This document shows, in pieces, positions 1-10,703 of a DNA stretch of 64,000 nt. The stretch lies in contig JADKGC010000003.1 of the NCBI GenBank assembly GCA_016717205.1, forward strand, positions 124,001-188,000. Reading direction: 5' to 3'. The notes beneath the pieces were generated by a model that searched no databases, was not told the origin of the DNA, and was given only the letters and a program-made list of their open reading frames with translations. Both the position numbers and the translations under genes were made by a program. This stretch comes from Candidatus Flexifilum breve (GTDB lineage Bacteria; Chloroflexota; Anaerolineae; Aggregatilineales; Phototrophicaceae). How positions within the stretch are numbered: position 1 is the first letter of the stretch; each line of letters starts with the position of its first letter.

Positions 1-2
1 AA

Positions 3-3000
3 ACCCTACGCATGACCCTACACACGATCAAACCCGGCGAAGTGCTGGACATCGGACTGCCGGAAGGCTGCATCAGCGTGATGGCGTACCAATCCGAAGG
101 CGCGCGGGTGGAAAACGGCATCGATCTGCGTCCGCTGGTCAGCGAAGGACAACTGCGCTGGACGCCGCCAGCGGTTGGCTGGCAGGTGGCGGTGGTCGCG
201 GCGGAAACGGTGACGCGCTCGCTCGACCCGATGCACCCGGCCAGCGGCCGAGAGACGATCAGCCGCTTCTTTGAGCGCTTTGCCGATCACCATCCCGATC
301 AGCCGGGACGAGGGCTCAACTTCTTCTTCTCCGATGAGCTCAACTTTGGCGTGTCGGGCAAGCTGTGGACGACGCGCTTTGCCGAGGAATTCTGGCGGCG
401 CAAAGGCTATGACCTGATCCCGGAACTACCCGCTCTCTGGCTCGATTTGGGCGCGCGAACTGCCAAAGTCCGCCTCGACTACAACGATGTGCTGGTGACG
501 CTCTCGGAAGAAGGCTACTTCAAGCCGCTGTATGAGTGGCATCAGCGGCGCGGCATGATGTTTGGCTGTGATCACGGCGGGCGCGGCTTGACCGTCGATG
601 AGTTCGGCGATTATTTTCGCACGCAGCGCTGGAATCAAGCGCCGGGCTGCGATCAGCCATTCCTGCAAACAGATTTGATCAAGAACAAGGTCGCCGCATC
701 GATTGCTCATCTGTATGAGCGCCAGCGGGTGTGGTTGGAAGGCTTTCATTCCAGCGGATGGGGCACATCAACCGTTGACCTCACCCGCGCCAGCCTGATC
801 AACTATGTGCATGGGCAAAACCTGCTCAGTCTGCATGGGCTCTATTACTCAACCCGCGGCGGGTGGTGGGAATAGGCCCCGCCGTGCAATCATTTTCGCA
901 TGCCGTATTGGGCGCATTTTGGGAATTATCTGACGAGCATGGAACGCCTGAGCTACCTGCTGAGTCAGGGTGTGCATCGCTGCGATGTGGCGCTTCTGTA
1001 CCCGGTCGCCGCCGTCGAAGCGGGTTTGGACGGGCAGACGGCGGTCGAAACGAGCTTTGAACTGGGACGCGCTTTGTACGCCGAGGGAATCGACTTCGAT
1101 TTCATTGACTTTGAGTCGCTGGATCGCGCGGTGATCGACGGGAACGAACTCACAGTCGCGGGTGAACATTTCCGCGTTTTGATTCTCCCTTCGATGCGCG
1201 CTGTGCGGTATTCGACTCTTGAGAAAGCCGCGGCGTTTCAACGCGCTGGCGGCCTTGTGCTGCTCGTGGGGGCGCTCCCGGAAGCCAGTGATCGCCTCGG
1301 CGCAAACGATCCTGACCTCGATCAACTCGTGCGAGAAATAACCAGCCATCAGCCCGCCGTGGTCAGTTCCGCCGACGTGATCACGCACCTCCGCGGCGCG
1401 TTCCCGCCGGATTTTGCGGTCGAAACGGCAGCGGGATCGTCGAGTGAACCGCTCGGGGTCATGCATCGCCGCATCGGTGCGCGCGACCTGTACGCTGTGT
1501 ATGGTGTGACCCAAGGGTCACTGGGCTATTTCCGGACGCATGGGCAGATTGAACTGTGGGATATGTGGACGGGGAGTACCCAACCACTGTACGCTGTGAA
1601 CACGGATCAACAGGGAACCTACGTGCGCCTGCCCTTGACCGAACACGAGCTGCAATTGATCGTGTTCGCGCCGGACGACAACCCACTGCTGATCGACGTG
1701 CCGGGGGTCGAGCAACTCGCGGTCAGCGAACAGGGCGACATGAGCGGGGTGGTCGCGACCGGTGGCACGTATCACGGAACAATTCAGCGGAACGGCATGT
1801 CACGAACGGTCAGCGGGACGGCTGACCAGCCGCCGGATGAGCTGGTGTTTGACCGAACATGGCGCTTTGAACTTGTGCCGACGCTCGACAACCAGTGGGG
1901 GGATTTTCGCCTGCCCGCGACGGATAGACGCATCGGTGCGGAGATACGGCGCTGCCGTTACCAGTTCGATCCTCAGCGCAGCGGCGAAGCTTCCGGTTGG
2001 GTACAGGCTGATTTCGATGATGCGGCGTGGGCCCAAACCACGATGGGCTTTGGGCGGCAGTTCTGGAAACTCGGTCCGCTGCCTGACGACAATTTGACGG
2101 CTCTCGAAACAGCGCTGCGCGGCCTGACCGTCATTGATCCCCAGGTGCCCGTCGAATGGAATGGAGAGTGCTATGCATGGCAACCCTACGAATTCTCGTG
2201 GCGTGACGGGATCGAAAATGACCCCGGACATCAAGGTTATCACGGACTGAAGGGTGAGGTTCACGATGACATCATCGCGTTAGGGCGCATCGAACAAACG
2301 CATACGGCATTGACGCGCGTGCCGGAAGCGAGCGGTACCCATTACTATCTCTGGACAACCGTCCACGTCGCGCAGCCTTGCACCGCGAAAGTGGTCTGCG
2401 GCGGGTTACTACCAAGCAGGCTGTGGATCGACGGTGTGCCGCTGGCGCTCGATGCTGAGAACATCGTCTTGTCCAGCGGCAAGCATCCATTTCTGCTCCG
2501 GTATGACGATGTGGGACGCGGGTACTGCTTTCTCACGGAACAATCGTTCCGGCGCCCGCCGCTCGCTAAGCACAACGCTACCCTGCGTTGGCACAAAGCG
2601 ACTCAAATTCTGCCCTTTGATGCCCAACCGGCACCGACGACTCCGCTTGGCTGGTATCGCTTTACCAGCGCCCCCGGTTTGCGCTCGCTGGCGTTTCGCG
2701 CTTACGGCAAGGCGCGGCTGTGGGTGGCTGGGCAGGAATGCACGCTCGAAGCTGAACCGAGCGACGGGGACGCTATCGTTTACCACGCGACGCTTCCCCA
2801 TGCAATTCGGGACGTGACCAACATAACGCTTTGTCTGGAGCACTCGGGCGGGCGCTATGACGGCGCGGCGATCCCCGATCCGATTGAGCTGGAGTGCGAG
2901 GAAGGATTGCTGGCGTGTGGCGATTGGTCACAAGTGGATGGTCTGCACACCTACTCCGGCGGGGCGTGGTATCGACAGGAATTCGCCTTAACTGAAGTAC

Positions 3001-3314
3001 AGGCGGCGTGTCATCCCGTCCTCGATCTGGGAAACGTGAGCTCCACAGCGCTAGTACGGATTAACGATGTGACCATCGGTACCCGCATTGCGCCACCGTG
3101 GACCTTTGATCTCGCTGGTGTGCTGCGGGCGGGAAGCAACCGCGTTGAAATCTGTGTTTATAACACGCTGGCCAACCACTATCAGACGATCCCGACCCGG
3201 TTTCGCGGCTCGCCCGTCAGCGGATTGCTGGGCGATGTGCGGCTGAAGTTCTACAGCCGAATCCGGCTCGACGCGTCGAATGCGGGACCGCAAGATGCTG
3301 ACCAACTTGTTTGA
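3..3314 (+). CDS. GH106-like glycoside hydrolase (rhamnosidase type), 5' partial, interrupted by in-frame amber codon
   Basis: The frame is open to the left edge of the window, so the ATG at 12 is probably internal. It runs to a TAG at 873-875 and continues in the same frame to 3314. Across the stop the protein reads GGWWE-stop-APPCNHFRMPYW, and a Trp (TGG) at the stop would restore a continuous enzyme of about 1,100 residues. Features that resemble the GH106/large GH2-related rhamnosidase group are a DEL acid motif after a FFF run (about residue 107), an EGFHSSGWGTS motif, and a C-terminal galactose-binding-like jelly roll (last ~150 residues: GGAWYRQEF to the SGLLGDV motif). The likely role is removal of rhamnose or a related sugar from plant or microbial polysaccharides. 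No signal peptide can be judged because the start is missing. The family call is by motif recognition. A G-to-A change, real or a base-call error, best explains the break. Confidence 0.7.
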
Positions 3315-3369
3315 ATCGGTTCTGATTACCTACAATGCAGGATGAGTAAGCGCCGTAAAAGCGGGTTGT

Positions 3370-6300
3370 GTGAATATCGAGCATAAAATGCACGCTGCGA
3401 CATCAGCAGAACGTCCGACAATCGCCTTTTTAACCCGGTCGCTGTCAGAAGGCACGCCGACTACAGCGTGGAGTGAGATGGTGAACTTCGCGCAGAGTCA
3501 CGATTTCAATCTTCTGATCGTCGTCGGTCGCATGCTGCAAGCCACAGCGGCTGTTCCCTCTCCCAACAGTCTCTATCAGTTGGTGACTCCCAATTCGGCG
3601 GATGGCGTGATCATCTCCGGCGGTTTGGGGCATTATGTTGGGATGCGCAGTTTGCAGGATTTTTACGAGCTGTTTGCGCCGCTGCCGGTCGTCGGTACGG
3701 ATATCCTCCTCGATCAGTATCCCGGGGTGACCATGCAGTTCTATGGGGGCATGCGCACGCTGATGCAGCACCTCATCCACGATCACGGCTATCGTCGGAT
3801 CGCCTTCATCCGCGGATCAGTCAGCTCGGTCACCGGTGAAGATCGGTACCGGGCTTATACCGACAGTCTGGCCGAAGCTGGCTTGCCCTTCGATCCCCTC
3901 TTAGTGACTGCTGGTGACTTCTTTGCCCCGTCGGGAGAGAACGCCGTCCGTTTGCTGGTAGACGAGCGTCGTGTTCACTTTGATGCGTTGGTCGCCGCGA
4001 ACGATGATATGGCGATTGATGCGCTGCAGGCCCTGCAAGCGCGTGCTATTCGCGTGCCAGAGGACATTGCCATTGCGGGTTTTGATGATCTCGTGAGCGC
4101 CCGATCGATGATCCCCCCATTGACAACTGTGCATCTCTCGGCGGGCGCTGAGACACGTAGTGCGGCGGAACTGCTGGTCGCAATCCTAAATGGTGAATCC
4201 GTTCAGCACCGGGTGGATATTCCTGCCCAACTGATCATTCGCCAATCGTGTGGCTGCAAATCAGCCGCGCTGGCTGAGTTTGAAGTACCTGGTCACAGCA
4301 CCGTCACTGATGACCAATCAACACTGCCGGAACGACGTACGGCCATCGTAAGTCACATGATTAGCGCGTGCAACGATGCGCTGTCAGCGGCGGAAAGCGC
4401 CATGCTTTACCGGTGGCATGATACGTTCGTGAGCGATTTGCAGAGCACAACCGGTGAATTTAAGCGGTTTCTGACCGAATTCGTCGCCCTGTTTGGGGCT
4501 TCACGCATCAACCATACGACATGGCAGTCGCTTCTTTCCGTACATCGTCGACACGTTCACCCCCTGCTCATCGATCCGAATGAGCGGCAGCGTGCCGAGA
4601 ATCTCTGGCAATATGGGCGGGTATTTCTGGCGGAGATCGCCCTGAACATCGAGGCACAGCGGGAATATCGACAAGCTCAACTGGATGCGGCGCTGCGGTC
4701 GGTGGGTGAGGACCTGATCACGACCTTTGATCTCCAGGGGTTGAGCGAAACCATCGTGCGCGACTTTTCGAAACTGGGAATTCCGGCCTGTTATGTCGTG
4801 CTGTATGCCGAGAGTTCGACCACGCCTAACCGCATTCCGGATCACGCACGCTTGGTCCTCGCCTATAACGAAAGTGGAATTGTCCCTCTGGCGCCCGAGG
4901 GGTGTTCGTTTGCCATTCGTGACATTGTGCCGCCGGATTATCTGCCAGCCCGACGCGCCCGTTCGACCTTGGCGGTACTGCCGCTCCAATTCCGTAACGA
5001 GCATTTTGGTTATGTCGTCTTTGAGATCGGACCGCTCAATGGCTTCATTTATGAGACCTTGAGTCTGCATCTGAGCAGCGCGCTCAAAGGGGCTCTGCTC
5101 GTCGAACAGATGAAAGATTTGTACAAAGAAGCGCTGCACGCTAAAAACCTCGCGGAAAAAGCCAATCAACTCAAAACGCAGCTGCTCGCCAACGTGAGCC
5201 ATGAACTGAGAACACCCCTCAACATCATTCTGAGCTACAGTCGGCTGGCACTGGATGAGCGGCGCGACAGTGAAGTCCCACAGGAGTTACGCGCCGACCT
5301 GGGACATATTCATGACTCCGGTCAGCACTTGATCCGCCTGATCAACGATTTGCTGGATCTGTCGCGCGCGGATATCGGCGAGCTTGACTTGTACCCGGAA
5401 ACAATTGCCCCGCGTCCGTTTCTTGAGCAAACGTTTCGAACGATGCTGGATAGCAGCAGTCCGGTTGCCGGCGTCCTGTGGAAGCTGGAACTCCCACCGC
5501 GCTTACCCGTCATTCAAGCGGATCCAACGCGCTTGCGGCAGATTATCTTCAATCTTCTGAGTAATGCGAGTAAGTTCACCGATGCTGGAGAAGTTGTGCT
5601 CGGCGCTGACGTCATTCCCCGCACTTTCATATCTGGGTGCGCGACACGGGCTACGGTATTCCCATTGACCAACAGGAACGCATCTTTGAGCCATTCGTCT
5701 CCGAAAGTCAAGTCAATCACCGTCCGGAGGGGATCGGACTAGGTCTGACGATTACGCGCCGTTTGATCGCCTTGCATGGTGGCTCGCTGCTGCTAGAAAG
5801 CCAACCGGGCACAGGCAGTACTTTCCACATTTACCTGCCGCTGCCTAACTTAAGTGGGCGCATCATTGATGTCAGCCCACAGCCGAATGATCGGAAAAGA
5901 CGCTCGGTTCTGCTCATTTCCGCCTTGGACTTGCCGCCGCTCGAATTCGTCAACCTTGCGCGGAAATCTAACGCAGACACCATTCTGGTCTCATCAATTG
6001 AAGCTCTGAACCAGGCTATCGGCGCTGTGTTGCCAATTATATTGGCATGGGATATGGATCATGCCCGTCCCGGCGACTGGCTTATCATTCAACACGTACG
6101 CAATCATCCACGGCTGTGCCAGATTCCGTTCATGTTGTACCGTGATAAACGCGCAGAGGGTGATGCAGCGAGCGCTGAGCTGACCAACGTGCTGCTCAAA
6201 CCGCTGAGCATGCAAAATTTATCTGATTTGATTCAGTCGCTCGCCCCTTTACCGGCTGGCGCACCCATCCTCGTCGTCGATGATGATGCCCAAGCCCGCG

Positions 6301-7010
6301 AAGTGTATCTGCGCTTGTTGTCGGAAAGATTTGCCGGATACCCGGTGATGTCAGCTGAAAACGGTGAAGTCGCCTTGGATGTGCTGAAAACTGTGACCCC
6401 GAGCCTGATACTTCTCGATCTATCGATGCCGAAGGTTGATGGCTTTCGTGTCCTCGAAGTTGTTCGCAGCAGTCCCCGGATGAGCTCAACGCCGATCGTG
6501 GTGTTAACGGGCAGACTGTTATCGTTTGAAGACATCAAGCGTCTGGATTACGGTAATGTGATGCTCCAGTTCAAAAACATCCATTCCGACGAGGAGTTGG
6601 TCGCGAATATTCAGCACATCTTCGACGGAGAGGCAGCTTTACCCCAACACTCCAGTCAATTAGTCAAGCAGGCGTTAGCCTATATGCAGCAGAACTTCGC
6701 GTATACCTTGTCGCGTGCGGAGATCGCCGCCGCCGTGGGGGTAAGCGAGGATTACCTCAGTCGGATTTTTGGCAAAGAAATGGGTATCCCACCCTGGGAA
6801 TATCTGAATCGCTACCGAATTTTGCGGGCCAAACACCTGCTCGTCCAGTCCGATATAAGCATCACCCGGATCGCCAGTGAAGTCGGTTTTGATGACCCGG
6901 CGTACTTCAGCCGTGTGTTCCAAAAGATCGCCGCCTGTTCGCCTCGGGATTATCGACTGCTGCACCGTTCATTGAGAGGATCGCCATTCCCCACCCTCCC
7001 TGAAAACTGA
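3370..7010 (+). CDS. Cytosolic hybrid sensor kinase/response regulator: PBP-I sensor, GAF-like, HisKA, HATPase, two receivers, AraC HTH (one-base frameshift)
   Basis: The first part (GTG 3370, or ATG 3388) holds a LacI-type periplasmic-binding fold (residues ~16-300, ending QSCGC), a helical linker, a GAF-like domain (~460-580), HisKA with NVSHELRTPLN (His611) and the start of the ATPase domain (LLSNASKF). At 5617-5620 the frame breaks in a run of four Cs. Adding one C gives a continuous protein through VRDTGYGIP, the GIGLGL box, a degenerate receiver, a full receiver (DDD, phospho-Asp in LLDLSMP, Thr in VVLTG, a Lys further on) and a C-terminal AraC HTH pair. Total is about 1,210 residues. 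No signal peptide or membrane segment is visible, so it should sense a cytosolic sugar and regulate DNA directly, like a soluble analogue of Bacteroides hybrid two-component systems. Its neighbours are two rhamnosidase-type enzymes, which suggests rhamnoside-linked control. Confidence 0.8.
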
Positions 7011-7014
7011 CAAG

Positions 7015-7133
7015 AGTAGGTTCTCGAAACAAATCTACGAATGGATGTAGGGGCGCACCTGAGTGTACGCCCGAAACCGGGTAGACAAATAGGTTTACCC
7101 CTACATTGGAACTTTCGAGAGTCTGCTTAAGCC
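7015..7133. repeat. Imperfect palindromic intergenic repeat, copy 1 (GTAGGGGC family)
   Basis: This 119-base element has ends that mirror each other (TTCTCGAAAC near the left, TTTCGAGAG and TTAAGCC at the right) and an internal GTAGGGGCGCACCT ... GGTTTACCCCTAC palindrome. A second copy lies at 28838-28954 in the opposite orientation, nearly colinear over its full length. No coding potential is seen. It is probably a non-autonomous, REP- or MITE-like element. It sits between the hybrid kinase and the GH78 gene. The rest of this gap (7134-7395) shows nothing recognisable. Confidence 0.75.
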
Positions 7134-7395
7134 TGCCCTGAAGTCTGCCTTTTCAAGTGCTGCGACCCATATACAGCTGAGCAGAATTGATTGGGCTTGT
7201 CGTTTCCAATGCGCCTCCTCATGTGCCGACCACTATCCTGCTCACAATCAACCAACGTGTCTTCGGATCGAACGAAGATAACGCTAATGTCCAAGTACCA
7301 CGGCAGAAATATCCTTTAATCAAAGTACACACTTGCGTAAAGTCAGAAGCAAGAAGTCTGTTCTTCCCTACCTGAACACAGGCCGTAGGTGAATT

Positions 7396-10149
7396 ATGGT
7401 TTTTGACACAAATACCCGGTGGATCTGGGACGCAGGCGACACCAAGCCCCGCAATATCTTTTTGAACTTCCGACGTACATTTGACCTGAGCACGATCCCG
7501 GCTGCTGCGCCCCTGCATATCAGCGCCGATGCGCGCTACTATCTTTACGTCAACGGTGTTCGCTTAGGCTATGGTCCAGCGCGCGGCTACCCTTACCGCT
7601 ATCACTATGATAACTATGATATCGCGGAGCACCTGCGGATCGGCAAAAATGTGGTCGCGGTGATGGTCAACCAATGGGGCGAAGGGACATTTCACCAGTT
7701 AGTGGTGCGCGGCGGTCTGCTGCTCCAAATCGACATGGACGACATCATAGTTTCAGATGCACGCTGGCGCGTCAGACGCAACACCGCTTACCGGCAGAAC
7801 ACACCGCGCATTTCGATTCAACTTCCCTGGGAGGAGCAGTTCGATGCGCGGCTCGCCGACGGTTGGACTGATAGCGATTATGACGATGCGGAATGGGACA
7901 GCGCGGTAGAAATCCCGCCCGCTGACGTCCCGTGGTCAGGCTTGACGGCGCGGCGCGTTCCCCTCCTCGGCAATGAGCCGATCCAACCCACGAGCATCAC
8001 GGATACCGGAATTGTCCGGTTACCGGCACTCATACTGGCCGGCCATTTACATCCCTACATCCTTGGCGCAGACAACACTGCTGTCGGTATAGGGACGGTT
8101 GACGCACTCCTGGTAACGCGCCTGCAGGCCTCCGTCAGCGGTACTATCGTATTGAAAAAGCGCGCCAACTACGGCGGTCTGCCAACGGTCTATCTGGACG
8201 GGCAAAAACTGACTTGGGAATCCGGTCAGATCGAACCACAGGCCTTGATCAGTCTGACGGCAGGGGAACATCTCCTGTTGTTGGACTGGAAGGGTATGAT
8301 CTTCGAGACGGACTTCGCCATCAGCCTCGCTGGAAGTTCGGATCTTCAACTCCGCGCGGGGCTAGACAGCGAAGATCGTGGCTGGCAAGTGAGTGTCAAT
8401 CCATCCGACGACGAGCGGCAGGCGGCGCTTGCTACCACTCACAGCGAGCTGCTTCCACCCACCCTACACTGGACGGTGATGCAACCGCTCGATGTTCCGG
8501 AAATCGATGTGCAGCGCTTCGTAATGTCGAGTGAACCGCTTGAACATATAAGCGCTGCGGTCAGTCTTCCACTCGCGGTGTCAGTGAAAGCACCGCAGTA
8601 CGGTCAGCAGTTCATCTTCGATTTCGGCCGCGAAGTCTTGGGCTGGATCGAATTTGACGTTGATGCCCCGACAGGTGCGATTCTCGATTTTGTAGGATTT
8701 GAAATCATGCAGTCGCAGGCTCCGGGGTACAGTCTGGGAGTCGACAATTCGTTTCGCTATACGTGTCGTGCGGGACGGCAAACCTATCGGTCGATTTTCC
8801 GCCGTGGATTTCGCTATCTGCTACTGTCGATCCATGACGCTGATCAACCGGTGACCGTTCACCGGGTAACGCTGCACCAAGCGACCTATGATCAACCCGT
8901 GATCGGGCGCTTCCAGTGTTCTGATCCCCGATTGAATCAGATTTGGGACATGTGTGCCTATGCGGAACGATTGTGCTCCGACGATGTGTTCAGCGCGGAT
9001 GGCGCGTATGAGCAGGCATTATGGGTCGGGGATGCGTACGCTCAGCAACTCATTCATCAGGTCATTTATAGTGACCCATCACTTCCCGAAAATACGCTGA
9101 GAGTCGTGGCGGATTCACTGCGCCGCACCCCGATCGTGAACTCACAGGTTCCCAGCGCGTGGGAAAATCGCTTGATGCCAAATTGGAGTTGGCTGTGGGC
9201 GATTGGCTGCTATATGCACTATTTTTTCAATGCGGACAGCAAGTTTGCACAGGAAATATATCCGGCACTGGCACAACAAGCAGAATTCGCGCTTGCACGC
9301 TGCAAGGCACATCGCCTCGGCCTATTCAGTCTGGAAGGCTGCTGGCACTTCCTCGATTGGTCAGACATTGACGGCGTCGATTTCAATGACCAGCGCAAAT
9401 TAGCGTTCACGCATGAAAACTGTTTGCTCGTGGCGGCACTGCGCGCGACCGCAAAAATGGCGCTCGTAGTGGGCAAATCCGCTGATGCACAACGTTGGAA
9501 TCTGTTTGCGGCCCATCTCAGTGTTGCCATCAACCAGCATTTGTGGTCAGAGGAACTGGAGGCCTACGTTGACAGCATTGACGAAGATGGACAGCTAAGC
9601 GCGAAAATTTCCCAAGCGGTCAATGTAGCAGCCCTCTTCTCTGGTGTGCCGACGAACGAACGCGCAGCACAACTGCTGCCCGCTGTGATAGTACCACCAC
9701 AGCACTGGATCCATATTGGCAGTCCGTTTATGCTGTCATTCAGCCTAGAACTGCTCGTGCGCGAGGGACGGTTTGATGAACTGCTGCAAGTAATCCGCAC
9801 CCGCTGGGGTATCATGCTGGATCGCGGCGCAACAGCGACATGGGAAACATTCTCGAATCCACGTTCATGGTGTCATGCTTGGTCGGCAACACCGGCTTAC
9901 TTCTTGTCAGCGCATATCCTCGGAGTAAGCCCGATTGAAGTCGGCTATAAGCGAATCCGCATCGCACCGCAACCGGGCGACCTGACGTGGGCGCGAGGTA
10001 CAGTTCCCACACCATTCGGCAAGTTGGATGTCGAATGGCGAGTTGTGGGACAGTACCTATATCTGGAGTACAAAGCCCCGGAGGGATGCGAAATTGAGGT
10101 TATATGTCCGCTTGGTTTCGAGTTCAAGCGCATCACTGACGCTATATAG
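7396..10149 (+). CDS. GH78-family alpha-L-rhamnosidase-like glycosidase
   Basis: This 917-residue protein has the domain order of GH78 enzymes. An N-terminal jelly-roll region (RYYLYVNGVRLGYGPARG, residues ~50-75) is followed by a further beta domain to about residue 400 with the FDFGREVLGWIEF motif. Next comes a six-hairpin (alpha/alpha)6 catalytic barrel (about 510-820) with ADGAYEQALWVGD, HFLDWSD and ATATWETF, and then a C-terminal beta domain. The family hydrolyses terminal alpha-L-rhamnose; the Glu of YEQALWVGD is the likely acid by family comparison. No signal peptide is visible, so it probably acts in the cytosol on imported oligosaccharides. The start ATG has AGGTG five bases upstream. 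It lies downstream of the hybrid kinase and a terminator follows at 10304-10330. Confidence 0.85.
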   Translation: MVFDTNTRWIWDAGDTKPRNIFLNFRRTFDLSTIPAAAPLHISADARYYLYVNGVRLGYGPARGYPYRYHYDNYDIAEHLRIGKNVVAVMVNQWGEGTFHQLVVRGGLLLQIDMDDIIVSDARWRVRRNTAYRQNTPRISIQLPWEEQFDARLADGWTDSDYDDAEWDSAVEIPPADVPWSGLTARRVPLLGNEPIQPTSITDTGIVRLPALILAGHLHPYILGADNTAVGIGTVDALLVTRLQASVSGTIVLKKRANYGGLPTVYLDGQKLTWESGQIEPQALISLTAGEHLLLLDWKGMIFETDFAISLAGSSDLQLRAGLDSEDRGWQVSVNPSDDERQAALATTHSELLPPTLHWTVMQPLDVPEIDVQRFVMSSEPLEHISAAVSLPLAVSVKAPQYGQQFIFDFGREVLGWIEFDVDAPTGAILDFVGFEIMQSQAPGYSLGVDNSFRYTCRAGRQTYRSIFRRGFRYLLLSIHDADQPVTVHRVTLHQATYDQPVIGRFQCSDPRLNQIWDMCAYAERLCSDDVFSADGAYEQALWVGDAYAQQLIHQVIYSDPSLPENTLRVVADSLRRTPIVNSQVPSAWENRLMPNWSWLWAIGCYMHYFFNADSKFAQEIYPALAQQAEFALARCKAHRLGLFSLEGCWHFLDWSDIDGVDFNDQRKLAFTHENCLLVAALRATAKMALVVGKSADAQRWNLFAAHLSVAINQHLWSEELEAYVDSIDEDGQLSAKISQAVNVAALFSGVPTNERAAQLLPAVIVPPQHWIHIGSPFMLSFSLELLVREGRFDELLQVIRTRWGIMLDRGATATWETFSNPRSWCHAWSATPAYFLSAHILGVSPIEVGYKRIRIAPQPGDLTWARGTVPTPFGKLDVEWRVVGQYLYLEYKAPEGCEIEVICPLGFEFKRITDAI

Positions 10150-10303
10150 TGGAAGAAACTAGTGGAAGGAAGATTCAGGTAGTGTGAATGTAGAAGATGG
10201 CGTTCCACGAAGTCGAACACATCCCCTTTTTCGCTGCGGGAATTCCAAAAGTACAAGCCAGTCTGCGGGGTGACCACTGTCTTCCCCGCTCACGGGAACA
10301 AAG

Positions 10304-10330
10304 CTGTCTGAGAGTGTCAGACGGTTTTTT
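10304..10330 (+). terminator. Intrinsic terminator after the GH78 gene
   Basis: The stem GTCTGA/TCAGAC is extended to 8 pairs by C-G and T-G pairs, with the loop GAGTG, and is followed directly by six Ts (10325-10330). This is a classic rho-independent layout about 155 bases downstream of the GH78 stop. Confidence 0.75.
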
Positions 10331-10490
10331 CTCTCAACTGAGATTCGAATCCTGTCTTCCTCTAGTGTCCAGAAGTGACAGTTCTTGGCTCTATGACTAA
10401 CCCTGCAGAAGGCCGCCAGCAACACTCGCGAACTTCACAACGGCATCGGCACAGGTGATCTGCCCCCTATGACTAGTCCACTGGGAGTGA

Positions 10491-10703
10491 GAGTCGAGCC
10501 TGTTCCGCAAAGACAGCCGGGTCGCCACCAGTCTGTTTGAGATTCCGGTGCCATTCAGCCGGGACTGGGGCTTGACCAGCGTCGGGTCAGTCGTTATGGT
10601 CATTCCGCATATTGTGCTTTTCTTGCTCCTGCAACGCCGCTTCAGCGCAGGGCTGACACAGGGGAGCTCAGGGATAGAGTCATGCTGCCAACCGACTATC
10701 TAG
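10491..10703 (+). pseudogene. C-terminal remnant of a MalG-type sugar ABC permease
   Basis: An open frame with no proper start encodes about 70 residues. Its core (FSRDWGLTSVGSVVMVIP, then a hydrophobic IVLFLLLQRRFSAGLT) matches the last transmembrane segment and tail of MalG-type permeases, such as the QRYF-x-x-G ending of the intact permeases at 16885 and 30878. The conserved EAA loop and the first five membrane segments are absent. The frame runs into the start of the following gene. It is a truncated relic, implying that a sugar transporter was deleted in front of the ADP-ribosylglycohydrolase-like gene. The stretch 10331-10490 shows nothing recognisable. Confidence 0.6.
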
